Shown here: positions 42,141 to 49,743 of the stretch, piece after piece
Layout of the letters: each line of letters begins with the position of its first letter
Position numbering within the stretch: the stretch's first letter is position 1
Assembly (NCBI GenBank): GCA_002411105.1
Contig: DHQX01000015.1
Location: 15,461 to 79,460 of the forward strand
Direction of reading: 5' to 3'
Length of the DNA: 64,000 nucleotides
Source of the DNA: Christensenella sp. UBA5327
Lineage (GTDB): Bacteria > Bacillota > Clostridia > Christensenellales > Aristaeellaceae
Translations under genes and position numbers: made by a program
Notes under the pieces: generated by a model
Told to the model about the DNA's origin: nothing
What the model saw: only the letters and a program-made list of their open reading frames with translations
Databases searched by the model: none

Positions 42141-42866
42141 TTAACCCTCCTTCATTTGCTGCGCCTGGGCCCCGCCCTGGGCATGTGTGGTGGTATTTAT
42201 CTTAAAATCACTGCCCAAGAGGCTGTCCTGCTTGAGCATGGCTTCCAGCACGTCGATGTCGGTGGTGATGTCCAGCATATCGTTCTGATACAGCGTCTCC
42301 AACTGTTTGCCAAAGGCCCCCAGCACCACATCCATGGCATCGGTGATGCGGGCCTTGGTGTTGCGGGCGCTTTGCCCTGAAACGCCGGATTGCTGGAGCT
42401 TGCGGTAGCCGGTGAGCATCTTGAGGGTGGTGGGCAGGTAATAATCCATAAACCGCCTGATCTGGGGTGCCTTTTCCGGCTGGTCGATCACGGTCTGGAA
42501 GATGCGGGTGGCGATGCCGTCAAGTTGCACGATTTTCTCTGACAGCTCAGGGTCCGGGATCATCTCATCCTCTTTGCGGATATCCTGGAGCATCTGCTGC
42601 CCCCTGGCCACCAGCTGGTCCACTGCGCTGTTGCCGGTAAGGGGCAGATCCTCCATGGAGGCGGCTTTCTGGGAGGTGTCAAGGCCGGAAAACATGATGT
42701 AGGCTACACGCCCCAGCAGCAGCGCCAGAGCGCCGCCGATGATGTAATGGTTCCACCGGTAGAAGGGGAACAGCAGGGAATAGCCCAGAAGCGTCGCCCC
42801 GCCTGCCAGGAGTGACGCAAAAAAACCCTTCACCGGGTTGGGGTTTCGCTTGTTCTTGCGGGCCAT
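42141..42866 (-). CDS. xpaC: XpaC-like family protein
   Basis: 241 aa. Two N-terminal membrane segments (about 12-30 and 35-52), then a soluble helical region (QLVARGQQMLQDIRKEDEMI ... RRFMDYYLPTTLKMLTGYRKLQ) typical of XpaC (once annotated as X-phosphate hydrolysis). Start at ATG 42866 (MARKNKRN) after AAAGGGGA. The first gene of the leftward operon. Confidence 0.85.
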   Translation of the reverse strand: MARKNKRNPNPVKGFFASLLAGGATLLGYSLLFPFYRWNHYIIGGALALLLGRVAYIMFSGLDTSQKAASMEDLPLTGNSAVDQLVARGQQMLQDIRKEDEMIPDPELSEKIVQLDGIATRIFQTVIDQPEKAPQIRRFMDYYLPTTLKMLTGYRKLQQSGVSGQSARNTKARITDAMDVVLGAFGKQLETLYQNDMLDITTDIDVLEAMLKQDSLLGSDFKINTTTHAQGGAQAQQMKEG

Positions 42867-42918
42867 GTGCTTCCCCTTTCTTGAAAAACGGCCTGATGAC
42901 AAAGGCTTCAACACTCAA

Positions 42919-42948
42919 ATTATATCATACCCGGCTTATGGCGGACAA
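42919..42948 (-). promoter_or_regulatory. Promoter of the xpaC-telA operon
   Basis: Minus strand TTGTCC (42948-42943), 18 bases, TATAAT (42924-42919). Confidence 0.72.
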
Positions 42949-42975
42949 ATTAAAATTCCCTCATCTTGCCGATTA

Positions 42976-42984
42976 TGCTATACT
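42976..42984 (+). promoter_or_regulatory. Extended -10 promoter of the glutamine amidotransferase-like gene
   Basis: TGC-TATACT (extended -10) at 42976-42984 with no clear -35. It is divergent from the xpaC promoter. Confidence 0.5.
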
Positions 42985-43024
42985 GCATAATGGTGACAAA
43001 AATGCGTGAAATAGTGGAGGACTT

Positions 43025-43744
43025 ATGATCAGGATCGGGCTTAGCACCAATCAGGATACCCCTGGCAGCCGGGACTGTATGCCGCCGGACTACATCTCGG
43101 CTGTGCTGCGCGCGGGCGCGCTGCCGCTGATCTTTCCGCTGCTGCCTGAAGGCCATGCCCAGTATGAGGGGCTGGTGGCAGGGCTGGTGGACAGCGTTGA
43201 CGCCATCATCTTCACCGGCGGGCCGGATTTTGATCCGGCGCTCTATGGGCAGGAAAAGCACGCAGCCTGTGGCTCTATCCATCCGGCCCGGGACACGGTG
43301 GACCTGGCGCTGGTGCGGGCCGCTTTGAAAGCTGGCAAGCCCATCCTGGGCATCTGCCGGGGGCTTCAGCTGATCAACGTAGCCCTGGGCGGCACCCTGT
43401 ATCAGGACCTGCCGGCCCAGATGGAGCTGCCCATTGACCATGACAACAAAAAAGAGGATCTTGAAGTGCACACCGTGGAGCTGGTGCCGGATACCTTGCT
43501 GCGCCGCATCACGGGGATGGACGCCTTCCCCGTCAACTCCCGCCACCACCAGGCCATCGACCGCCTGGGGGAGGGGCTGCGCATCTGCGCCAGGAGCTCT
43601 GACGGGCTGATTGAGGCCATCGAGTTTGAAAACGGCTACCCTGGCCTGGCCCTGCAGTGGCACCCGGAAAACCTGGCGGCCCAGCGGACTGATCAGCAGG
43701 CCCTCTTCCACTGGCTGGCGGGCGTGGCGGAGCAGCGCCAGTGA
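43025..43744 (+). CDS. puuD: Gamma-glutamyl-GABA hydrolase-like class I amidotransferase (peptidase C26)
   Basis: 239 aa. Catalytic cysteine in LGICRGLQLINVA, the loop FTGGPDFDP near the N-terminus, the HHQAI region, and histidine-glutamate at LQWHPE. This is the C26 family that splits gamma-glutamyl-GABA or related gamma-glutamyl amides. The name PuuD is by family only; no other putrescine genes are visible. It overlaps the following phosphoesterase start. Confidence 0.83.
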   Translation: MIRIGLSTNQDTPGSRDCMPPDYISAVLRAGALPLIFPLLPEGHAQYEGLVAGLVDSVDAIIFTGGPDFDPALYGQEKHAACGSIHPARDTVDLALVRAALKAGKPILGICRGLQLINVALGGTLYQDLPAQMELPIDHDNKKEDLEVHTVELVPDTLLRRITGMDAFPVNSRHHQAIDRLGEGLRICARSSDGLIEAIEFENGYPGLALQWHPENLAAQRTDQQALFHWLAGVAEQRQ

Positions 43745-44460
43745 AAATCGCCCTGGTGAGTGACCTTCATGGCAACATGACCGCCGTGAAGGCGCTTGAA
43801 GAGGACCTGGCGCGGCGGGGGATTGACGCCATCTGGTGCCTGGGTGACGTCGTGGGAAAGGGCCCGAACTCACACCTCACCTTTGACTGGGCGATCAGGC
43901 ACTGCGCGTTCATCCTCAGGGGCAACTGGGATGAGGGCATCGGGCTGCGGGAGTTCAAGCGGGACGGCTTTTACTATGAGCAGCTGGGTGAGGCGCGGAT
44001 GGCCGCGCTGCTCAATTTCCCCCTGGAAAAGCATGTGATGGTGTCCGGCCGCTGGATACGCCTCATCCATGGCCGGCCTGTGATGCCGCGGCTGCAGTAT
44101 ATCCAGGACCCGCGCGACACGCTGCTCCCCTTGCTTGAACCTGATTTTGACCTGATGATCTACGGTGACTGCCACCGCCAGGGCCTGCGCACCATCTCTG
44201 GCCAGGTTGCCAACATCGGCTCAGTGGGCAACGCCCTGGGCATTCCCATGGTGCAGTATGCCATCCTTGAAGGGGAAATGGGAGAGACCCTGGCTCCCCT
44301 TGACCTCACTTATGTGACCTTGCCCTATGACAACCAGGCCGCTGTGGCGGAGACCCTGGCGCAGCCCGGGTTGCCTGACGGTGACGCCTTTATCGTGGAA
44401 CTGACAACCGGGGTCTATTCCCGGAAGAAAGGCAGCTTTAAGAAAAAGGAGGAGCTATGA
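43741..44460 (+). CDS. Calcineurin-like metallophosphoesterase
   Basis: 239 aa. Start is GTG 43741, overlapping the previous stop (GTGA). Motifs: ALVSDLHGN (D-x-H), WCLGDVVGKGPN (GD...G), LRGNWDEG (GNxD), IYGDCHRQ and VANIGSVGNAL (instead of GH ... NPGS). YfcE/MJ0936-like family of unknown substrate. Its 3' end overlaps deoD by four bases; cotranscription with deoD suggests a nucleotide-related role, which is inference. Confidence 0.84.
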   Translation: MKIALVSDLHGNMTAVKALEEDLARRGIDAIWCLGDVVGKGPNSHLTFDWAIRHCAFILRGNWDEGIGLREFKRDGFYYEQLGEARMAALLNFPLEKHVMVSGRWIRLIHGRPVMPRLQYIQDPRDTLLPLLEPDFDLMIYGDCHRQGLRTISGQVANIGSVGNALGIPMVQYAILEGEMGETLAPLDLTYVTLPYDNQAAVAETLAQPGLPDGDAFIVELTTGVYSRKKGSFKKKEEL

Positions 44461-45170
44461 ACCAGACACCCACGCTTCATAACAGCGCAGCCAAGGGCGA
44501 CTTCGCCCGCACCGTCCTCATGCCGGGGGATCCGCTGCGCGCACGGTTTATCGCGCAGACTTATCTGGAAAAGGCCCAGCTGGTCAACGATGTCAGGGGC
44601 ATCCAGGGCTATACCGGGGAATATAAGGGCAAGCGCGTGTCCGTCATGGCCTCGGGCATGGGCATCCCCACCATGGGAATCTACTCCTATGAGCTGTTCA
44701 ACTTCTATGGCGTGGAGCAGATCATTCGCGTTGGCAGCGCCGGCGCTATCAACCAGGGGCTGAAACTGCGGGATGTGGTGATGGGGATGAGCGCCTACAG
44801 CAACTCCGCCTACGGCGTCCAGTTTGGCTTTCAGGGCAACCTCGCCCCCTGCGCTGATTTTGGGCTGATGATGGCGGCTTACCAGGCAGCTGAGAAGATG
44901 AACCTGACGCTCAAAGCCGGGCCGGTCTATTCATCGGACAGCTTTTATGACCAAAGCCAGATGAAACCCATTGACGCGCTTGAAAACCTGGGCGTGTTGG
45001 CGGTGGAGATGGAGGCCTATGGCCTTTACCTCAATGCCGCCCGGGCAGGGAAAAAAGCGTTGGCGCTGCTCACCATCTCCGATAACCCCAAAACCGGGGA
45101 GAGTGTCACCAGCCAGGAGGCCCGGGAAACCTTCACCCAGATGATGGAGATCGCCCTGGAGATCGCCTGA
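44457..45170 (+). CDS. deoD: Purine nucleoside phosphorylase, DeoD type
   Basis: 237-aa hexameric phosphorolytic enzyme releasing purine bases from (deoxy)nucleosides. Motifs: VLMPGDPLRARFIA (phosphate site), SGMGIPTMGIYSYEL, IIRVGSAGAI, and VEMEAYGLY and LTISDN near the C-terminus, including the Asp that protonates N7. The stop shares one base with the start of the DUF523 gene. Confidence 0.95.
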   Translation: MNQTPTLHNSAAKGDFARTVLMPGDPLRARFIAQTYLEKAQLVNDVRGIQGYTGEYKGKRVSVMASGMGIPTMGIYSYELFNFYGVEQIIRVGSAGAINQGLKLRDVVMGMSAYSNSAYGVQFGFQGNLAPCADFGLMMAAYQAAEKMNLTLKAGPVYSSDSFYDQSQMKPIDALENLGVLAVEMEAYGLYLNAARAGKKALALLTISDNPKTGESVTSQEARETFTQMMEIALEIA

Positions 45171-45598
45171 TGAAACTGCTGGTGAGCGCCTGCCTGATGG
45201 GGCTTTGCACCCGCTTTGACGGGGAGAGCAAGGCGAACAGCCAGGTGCTGGCGCTGGCGGGAGGCCACAGCCTGATTCCTGTGTGCCCGGAACAGCTGGG
45301 CGGGCTGCCCACGCCAAGACCGGCCAGCGAATTGCGGGGTGGCAGGGTGATCAACCGCCTGGGGGTGGATGTGACAGCGGCCTTCGTCCGGGGTGCTGAG
45401 GAAGCCTGCCAGGTATACCGCTTATGCGGGTGCGAGGCGGCGGTGCTGAAGCTGCGTAGCCCCTCATGCGGAAAAGGGCTGGTCTATGACGGCAGTTTTT
45501 CCGGAACCCTGACTGCGGGTGACGGCGTGTTCGCTGCCCTTCTGAAAGCCCGGGGCGTTGCTGTGTACGGCGAGGACGAAACCCACCTGATGGAATAA
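45170..45598 (+). CDS. DUF523 family protein
   Basis: 142 aa. Cysteine-bearing motifs at LVSACLMGLCTRFDGES, IPVCPEQLGGLPTPRP and LKLRSPSCGKGLVYDG are characteristic of DUF523, probably a metal or Fe-S site. The function is unknown. It starts on the last base of the deoD stop, and a terminator follows. Confidence 0.88.
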   Translation: MKLLVSACLMGLCTRFDGESKANSQVLALAGGHSLIPVCPEQLGGLPTPRPASELRGGRVINRLGVDVTAAFVRGAEEACQVYRLCGCEAAVLKLRSPSCGKGLVYDGSFSGTLTAGDGVFAALLKARGVAVYGEDETHLME

Positions 45599-45627
45599 TA
45601 AAACAGAATAAGTGCATTAATTCTCTT

Positions 45628-45655
45628 CGCCCGCTGTGCTTCGGCGGGCGGTTTT
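45628..45655 (+). terminator. Intrinsic terminator after DUF523
   Basis: CGCCCGC/GCGGGCG stem (45628-45634 with 45644-45650) then GTTTTG. Confidence 0.75.
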
Positions 45656-45656
45656 G

Positions 45657-45665
45657 TGCTATTAT
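45657..45665 (+). promoter_or_regulatory. Extended -10 promoter of the amino-acid ABC operon
   Basis: TGC-TATTAT directly after the terminator, about 45 bases before the start codon at 45711. No -35 is evident. Confidence 0.42.
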
Positions 45666-45710
45666 GCGGCATCGGCCACAGCCGAAATAAGGAAGAAAGA
45701 GGGTATGGTC

Positions 45711-46508
45711 ATGAAACGGTGCCTGACACTCGTCCTTGCGCTGGCGATGCTCCTGAGCCTGTCCATCTCCGCCGCGGCGGAAGAGGACAAATCGCTGCAG
45801 GATATCCTGGACAAGGGCAAACTCATTCTGGGGCTGGATGCGAGCTTCCCGCCCATGGGCTTCGTCGATGCTGATACCGGAGAAATCGTGGGTTTTGACA
45901 TCGATCTCGCCAAGGAAGTCTGCGCCCGCCTGGGCGTGGAACTGGTCTGCCAGCCAATCGACTGGGCTGCAAAAGAAATGGAACTCAACGCCCATCATAT
46001 CGACTGTATCTGGAACGGCATGACCATCACCCCTGAGCGGCTGGAGAACATGTCCATTTCCCTGCCGTATCTGAAAAATGACCAGGTGCTGGTGACCCGC
46101 ACCGCGGACGGCTATAAAACGCTTTCAGACCTGGCCGGCAAGAAACTGGGCATCCAGGCCGGGTCCTCCGCCAATGACGCCTTGGACGGTACGGCTGAGT
46201 TCAAGGCCACCTTAGGTGAGATCATCCCCTTTGAGGAGAATCTTACAGCCCTGATGGATCTGAACCAGGGCGGGCTTGATACAGTGTTGGTGGATGTGAT
46301 TGTGGCCAACTACTACATGACGGTCAACAGCTATCCCTTCACCATCCTGAAGGAATCCCTGGCGCCTGAGGAATATGGCATCGGCTTCCGCAAGGGGGAT
46401 GCAGCGCTGTGCAAAAAGGTGAACGAAATTCTGCTGGCAATGCGGGAAGACGGCACCCTGGCCAAGATCAGCAACGACTGGTTTGGAACCGACATCACCA
46501 TTATTTGA
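45711..46508 (+). CDS. Polar amino-acid ABC transporter substrate-binding protein
   Basis: 265 aa. Signal peptide (1-23, MKRCLTLVLALAMLLSLSIS...). Family 3 solute-binding signature GKLILGLDASFPPMGFVD-type near residue 40 and GFDIDLAKEVCARLGV. Binds an amino acid (polar or cystine type) at the cell surface. No lipobox cysteine close to the cleavage site is apparent, so it may be tethered by an uncleaved helix or be secreted. ATG 45711 lies eight bases after AAAGAGGG, better spaced than ATG 45705. Followed by permease and ATPase genes. Confidence 0.9.
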   Translation: MKRCLTLVLALAMLLSLSISAAAEEDKSLQDILDKGKLILGLDASFPPMGFVDADTGEIVGFDIDLAKEVCARLGVELVCQPIDWAAKEMELNAHHIDCIWNGMTITPERLENMSISLPYLKNDQVLVTRTADGYKTLSDLAGKKLGIQAGSSANDALDGTAEFKATLGEIIPFEENLTALMDLNQGGLDTVLVDVIVANYYMTVNSYPFTILKESLAPEEYGIGFRKGDAALCKKVNEILLAMREDGTLAKISNDWFGTDITII

Positions 46509-46523
46509 TCTGACATAGTTTTC

Positions 46524-46566
46524 GGAGGGTGTGGGGAACCCTTTTGATAAGGGGTTCCCCACCTCC
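46524..46566 (+). other. Strong intergenic mRNA hairpin in the amino-acid ABC operon
   Basis: GTGGGGAACCC pairs with GGGTTCCCCAC (11 bp), extended by GGAG/CTCC across a small bulge. No T run follows. Such structures after a binding-protein gene commonly stabilise its mRNA and reduce permease expression. Confidence 0.7.
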
Positions 46567-46587
46567 ATCCTGAAAGGTATCCACACC

Positions 46588-47253
46588 ATGAAATACATTG
46601 ACAACCCCCAGCGCCTGGCGGGTTTGTTGGGGCAGTTGTGGCAGGGCCTGGGCATCACCATGAGCCTGTTTGCCTATACGCTATTATTCTCCTTGCCTCT
46701 GGGGCTTTTGTTGGCGCTCGCGCGCATGAGCTGGCATAAGCCGGTGCGCTGGCCGGTGCAGTTTTTTATCCTGGTGATGCGGGGAACGCCGCTGATATTG
46801 CAGGTGTTCACGGTCTACTTTGTGCTGCCCATGGTCTTTGGGGCGGCCTTTGAACGCTTGACGGCTGTGGTCATCGCCTTTGTGATGAACTATTCGGCCT
46901 ATTTTGCCGAGATTTACCGCGGCGGGGTGGAAGCGGTGCCGGTAGGGCAGCGAGAGGCCGCCCATGTGCTGGGCTTCACCAGGAGCCAGGCTTTTATGCA
47001 CATCATCCTGCCCCAGGTGGTGAAGCGCATTGTGCTGCCAGTCAGCAATGAGGTGATCACCCTGGTGAAGGACACCGCCCTGGTGACGGCGGTGGGGCTG
47101 GTGGAGCTGTACCGGGTGGCCAGGAACGCGGCAAACGCGGTGGGGTCCATCGAGCCGCTGTTTATTGCAGGCGCTGTCTATCTGATCATCAATGCCGTTG
47201 TGTCCTTCCTATTTAACCGGGCCAATGAGCACTTTGGCTATTATCAGGGTTAA
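46588..47253 (+). CDS. Polar amino-acid ABC transporter permease
   Basis: 221 aa with about five membrane segments. HisM-type features: N-terminal LWQGLGITMSLFAYTLLFSLPLGLLLA, LVMRGTPLILQVFTVYF, and the EAA loop YRGGVEAVPVGQREAAHVLGF. ATG 46588 chosen; AAAGG lies ten bases upstream. The frame also runs back to 46531 through the hairpin. Probably forms a homodimer, since only one permease gene is present. Confidence 0.9.
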   Translation: MKYIDNPQRLAGLLGQLWQGLGITMSLFAYTLLFSLPLGLLLALARMSWHKPVRWPVQFFILVMRGTPLILQVFTVYFVLPMVFGAAFERLTAVVIAFVMNYSAYFAEIYRGGVEAVPVGQREAAHVLGFTRSQAFMHIILPQVVKRIVLPVSNEVITLVKDTALVTAVGLVELYRVARNAANAVGSIEPLFIAGAVYLIINAVVSFLFNRANEHFGYYQG

Positions 47254-47257
47254 TGCC

Positions 47258-47986
47258 ATGTTAAGAGCGGAGAATATCTATAAGAGCTTTGGGAAAAACG
47301 AGGTGCTGCGGGGTGTGTCCCTTAGGGTGGACCAAGGCGAGGTGGTGGCGGTGATTGGCCCATCGGGCTCAGGCAAGAGCACCCTGCTACGGTGCCTGAT
47401 TGATCTGGAACGCGTGGATAGCGGCAGGGTTGTGGTGGGCGGCGAAACGCTGGTGGATACGGAAAAAGGCGGATATGCTGAAAAAAGCGCACTGCGGCGC
47501 GTGATCCTCAAAATGGGTTTTGTGTTTCAAAACTTTAACTTATTTCCCCACTTTACGGTGCTGGGGAATGTGACCCAGGCGCAGGAAAGGGTGCTGGGCC
47601 GGACAAAACAAGAGGCGCAGACCCGCGCTATGAAAGTGCTTGAAAAAGTGGGCTTGTCCGATAAGGCAGCCGAATACCCCTTCATGCTCTCTGGCGGCCA
47701 GCAGCAGCGGGTGGCCATTGCCCGGGCCCTGGCCATGGACCCGCAAATGCTGCTGTTTGATGAACCCACCAGCGCCCTGGACCCGTTATTAACCCAGGAG
47801 GTATTAAAGGTCATCAAAGGCCTGGCGGAGGAGAACCGCACGATGCTGGTGGTGACCCATGAGATGGCCTTTGCCCGGGAGGTGGCTGACCGGGTGGTGT
47901 ATATGATGGAGGGTGCCGTGATCGCGGAGGGCAGGCCGGATGAGGTCTTCGCCCTGCCCCAGGTGCGCGCGTTTACGAGCTGGTGA
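47258..47986 (+). CDS. Polar amino-acid ABC transporter ATP-binding protein
   Basis: 242 aa. Walker A IGPSGSGKSTL, Q loop VFQNFNLFPH, signature [15 protein letters not shown], Walker B LLFDEPTSALDP, switch VVTHEM. GlnQ/HisP-type family. ATG 47258 is four bases after the permease stop. Its tail overlaps the end of the convergent MFS gene by 14 bases. Confidence 0.94.
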   Translation: MLRAENIYKSFGKNEVLRGVSLRVDQGEVVAVIGPSGSGKSTLLRCLIDLERVDSGRVVVGGETLVDTEKGGYAEKSALRRVILKMGFVFQNFNLFPHFTVLGNVTQAQERVLGRTKQEAQTRAMKVLEKVGLSDKAAEYPFMLSGGQQQRVAIARALAMDPQMLLFDEPTSALDPLLTQEVLKVIKGLAEENRTMLVVTHEMAFAREVADRVVYMMEGAVIAEGRPDEVFALPQVRAFTSW

Positions 47987-49148
47987 GCTGGCTCCTGTGG
48001 ATGGCCGGGTCGATCTGCTGGCTGAGCCAGAAGCCCGGCACCGCCAGCGCCAGCACCAGCCAGGGGATGACGGCCAGGCTGGATAGCCGCACCAGCAGGC
48101 TTGCCAAGGGCGGCGCCAAGGCTCCTCCCATGAAGGCCGCGGCCATCAGCAGCCCCATGGCGGCCTGGGAATTCTCCTGCCCAAAGCGTTGGGGGGTCAG
48201 GTGGGCCATGGCCGGGAAGAGGGGCGCATTGGCGATGCCCAACAGCAGCAACGCTATCAGGGCGAACACCCGGGGCAGGGGCAGAACCATCAGGATTCCT
48301 GCCAGAACCGAGGCAAGGGCGCCCAGGCGGATGATCGGCCTGCTTTCCACCTTCAGCGCGATCAGCCCTGTGAAAAAGCGGCCGATGGTGATGCCAGCAA
48401 AGAACAGCGAGGAATAGAGCGAGGCGGTGGCCGGGTCAAAGCCCTTGTAGTCGGCCAGGTAGGTGCTGGCCCATACCCCCACTGTGGACTCAAACCCAAC
48501 AAAGCAAAACAGCGCGGCCATGGCGAAGGCGATGCCTGGCAGGCGGAAGGTTGACCTGAGGGTGGCAGGGGGATGATCTCCCGGGGAAGGCGCAATATCA
48601 GGCCCGGCCCGGCGCCAGATGGGCAGGCTTAAAAAGAGCACTGCCGCCAGCGCCACCTGAAGAATAGCCACCGTGCGAAAGCCGCCTGTCCAGCCAGAGG
48701 GGCCTTTGAGGCTGCCGCTCATGATGATGGGGCCGATGGTGGCGCCCAGGCCCCACATGCAGTGCAGCCAGTTCATGTGGATGGCTTTGTAGTGGCGGGC
48801 CACGAAGCCGTTGGCTGCGGTATCAATCATGCCGCAGGCAAGGCCCAGGGGAATCATGATGAGGATGAGGGCGAAATAGCTGCCCGTGAAGGAAACCAGG
48901 GCCAGGCAAAGGGCTGAGAGGAGGACCGAGGCTGCCACCACCTTGCCGGTGCCAAAGGCTTTGACCAGGCGGTTGCTCAGCAGGCTTGAGATGACCGTGC
49001 CCAGGATGAACACCATGCTGGCCGGGCCCAGCGCCTCCTCGGGCTGATGAAGTGCCAGGCGCATCACAGGCCAGGCTGCGCCCAGAAGCGCGTTGGGCAG
49101 CCCCAGGCTGATAAAGGACAGGTAAACAATGATCAGCAACGTTGCCAT
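47973..49148 (-). CDS. MFS transporter
   Basis: 391 aa, twelve predicted membrane segments. N-terminal MATLLIIVYLSFISLGLPNALLGAAW (the GLPxxLLG element common in sugar/L-fucose-type MFS proteins) and a long central loop between helices 6 and 7. I start it at ATG 49148 after AAAGGGGGA; the longer frame runs through the divergent yajC. Substrate unknown. Tail-to-tail overlap with the ABC ATPase. Confidence 0.84.
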   Translation of the reverse strand: MATLLIIVYLSFISLGLPNALLGAAWPVMRLALHQPEEALGPASMVFILGTVISSLLSNRLVKAFGTGKVVAASVLLSALCLALVSFTGSYFALILIMIPLGLACGMIDTAANGFVARHYKAIHMNWLHCMWGLGATIGPIIMSGSLKGPSGWTGGFRTVAILQVALAAVLFLSLPIWRRAGPDIAPSPGDHPPATLRSTFRLPGIAFAMAALFCFVGFESTVGVWASTYLADYKGFDPATASLYSSLFFAGITIGRFFTGLIALKVESRPIIRLGALASVLAGILMVLPLPRVFALIALLLLGIANAPLFPAMAHLTPQRFGQENSQAAMGLLMAAAFMGGALAPPLASLLVRLSSLAVIPWLVLALAVPGFWLSQQIDPAIHRSQLTSS

Positions 49149-49219
49149 GGTGTCCCCCTTTTGAATATTGCAGCCAGTATACTGATTTGCGTCTGGATAA
49201 ACAAGATGCGGCCCTGCGC

Positions 49220-49248
49220 TTGCGCCCGGATGATATTCTTGATACAAT
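49220..49248 (+). promoter_or_regulatory. Promoter of yajC
   Basis: TTGCGC (49220-49225), 17 bases, TACAAT (49243-49248). The gap 49149-49284 is also divergent to the MFS gene, for which I see no clear promoter. Confidence 0.6.
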
Positions 49249-49284
49249 GCAGAAAATCTGCACGCACTTGAAAGGAAGAAAGAG

Positions 49285-49677
49285 ATGTTCGATTGGTTGT
49301 TCTCCCTGCCCTCTGCCCTGGCCGAGGCCGCTGCCCCCGCCGCCCCTGCTGCTGAGGCCGCTGCCCAGGAGCCCGGCGGCGCCGCCGCCATGATCCAGAT
49401 GTTCCTGCCGATGATCCTCATCGTTGTGGTTTTCTACTTCCTCTTGATCCGCCCCCAGCGCAAGAAGGACAAGAAGGTCAAGGACATGCTGGCCAACCTC
49501 AAGGTGGGCGACCGCATCACCACCATTGGCGGCATCTATGGCACCATCCGTGTGCTGCGGGATGACACGGTCACCTTGGCAGTTGGCAAGGACAATGTGG
49601 AAATGGTATTTGCCCGCTGGGCCATCCGCGGGGTGGAAGAGGTTTCCATCGAGAACGAGGGCGAGCTGCTCACCTGA
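49285..49677 (+). CDS. yajC: Preprotein translocase subunit YajC
   Basis: 130 aa. One membrane span (about residues 37-56, MFLPMILIVVVFYFLLI) followed by RPQRKKDKKVKDML and KVGDRITTIGGIYGTI, the YajC signature. Acts with SecDF in the Sec translocon. The 20-residue Ala/Pro/Glu stretch before the span is longer than in most YajC. ATG 49285 follows AAAGGAAG. Monocistronic: promoter and terminator on either side. Confidence 0.9.
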   Translation: MFDWLFSLPSALAEAAAPAAPAAEAAAQEPGGAAAMIQMFLPMILIVVVFYFLLIRPQRKKDKKVKDMLANLKVGDRITTIGGIYGTIRVLRDDTVTLAVGKDNVEMVFARWAIRGVEEVSIENEGELLT

Positions 49678-49699
49678 TTTCCCAAAGCGACATTCCCAT

Positions 49700-49728
49700 C
49701 GCCCAGGCATTCTCCTGGGCGTTTTTTT
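49700..49728 (+). terminator. Intrinsic terminator after yajC
   Basis: CGCCCAGG/CCTGGGCG (49700-49707 with 49714-49721), six-base loop, seven T residues. Confidence 0.92.
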
Positions 49729-49743
49729 GGTAGGAGGACGGGT

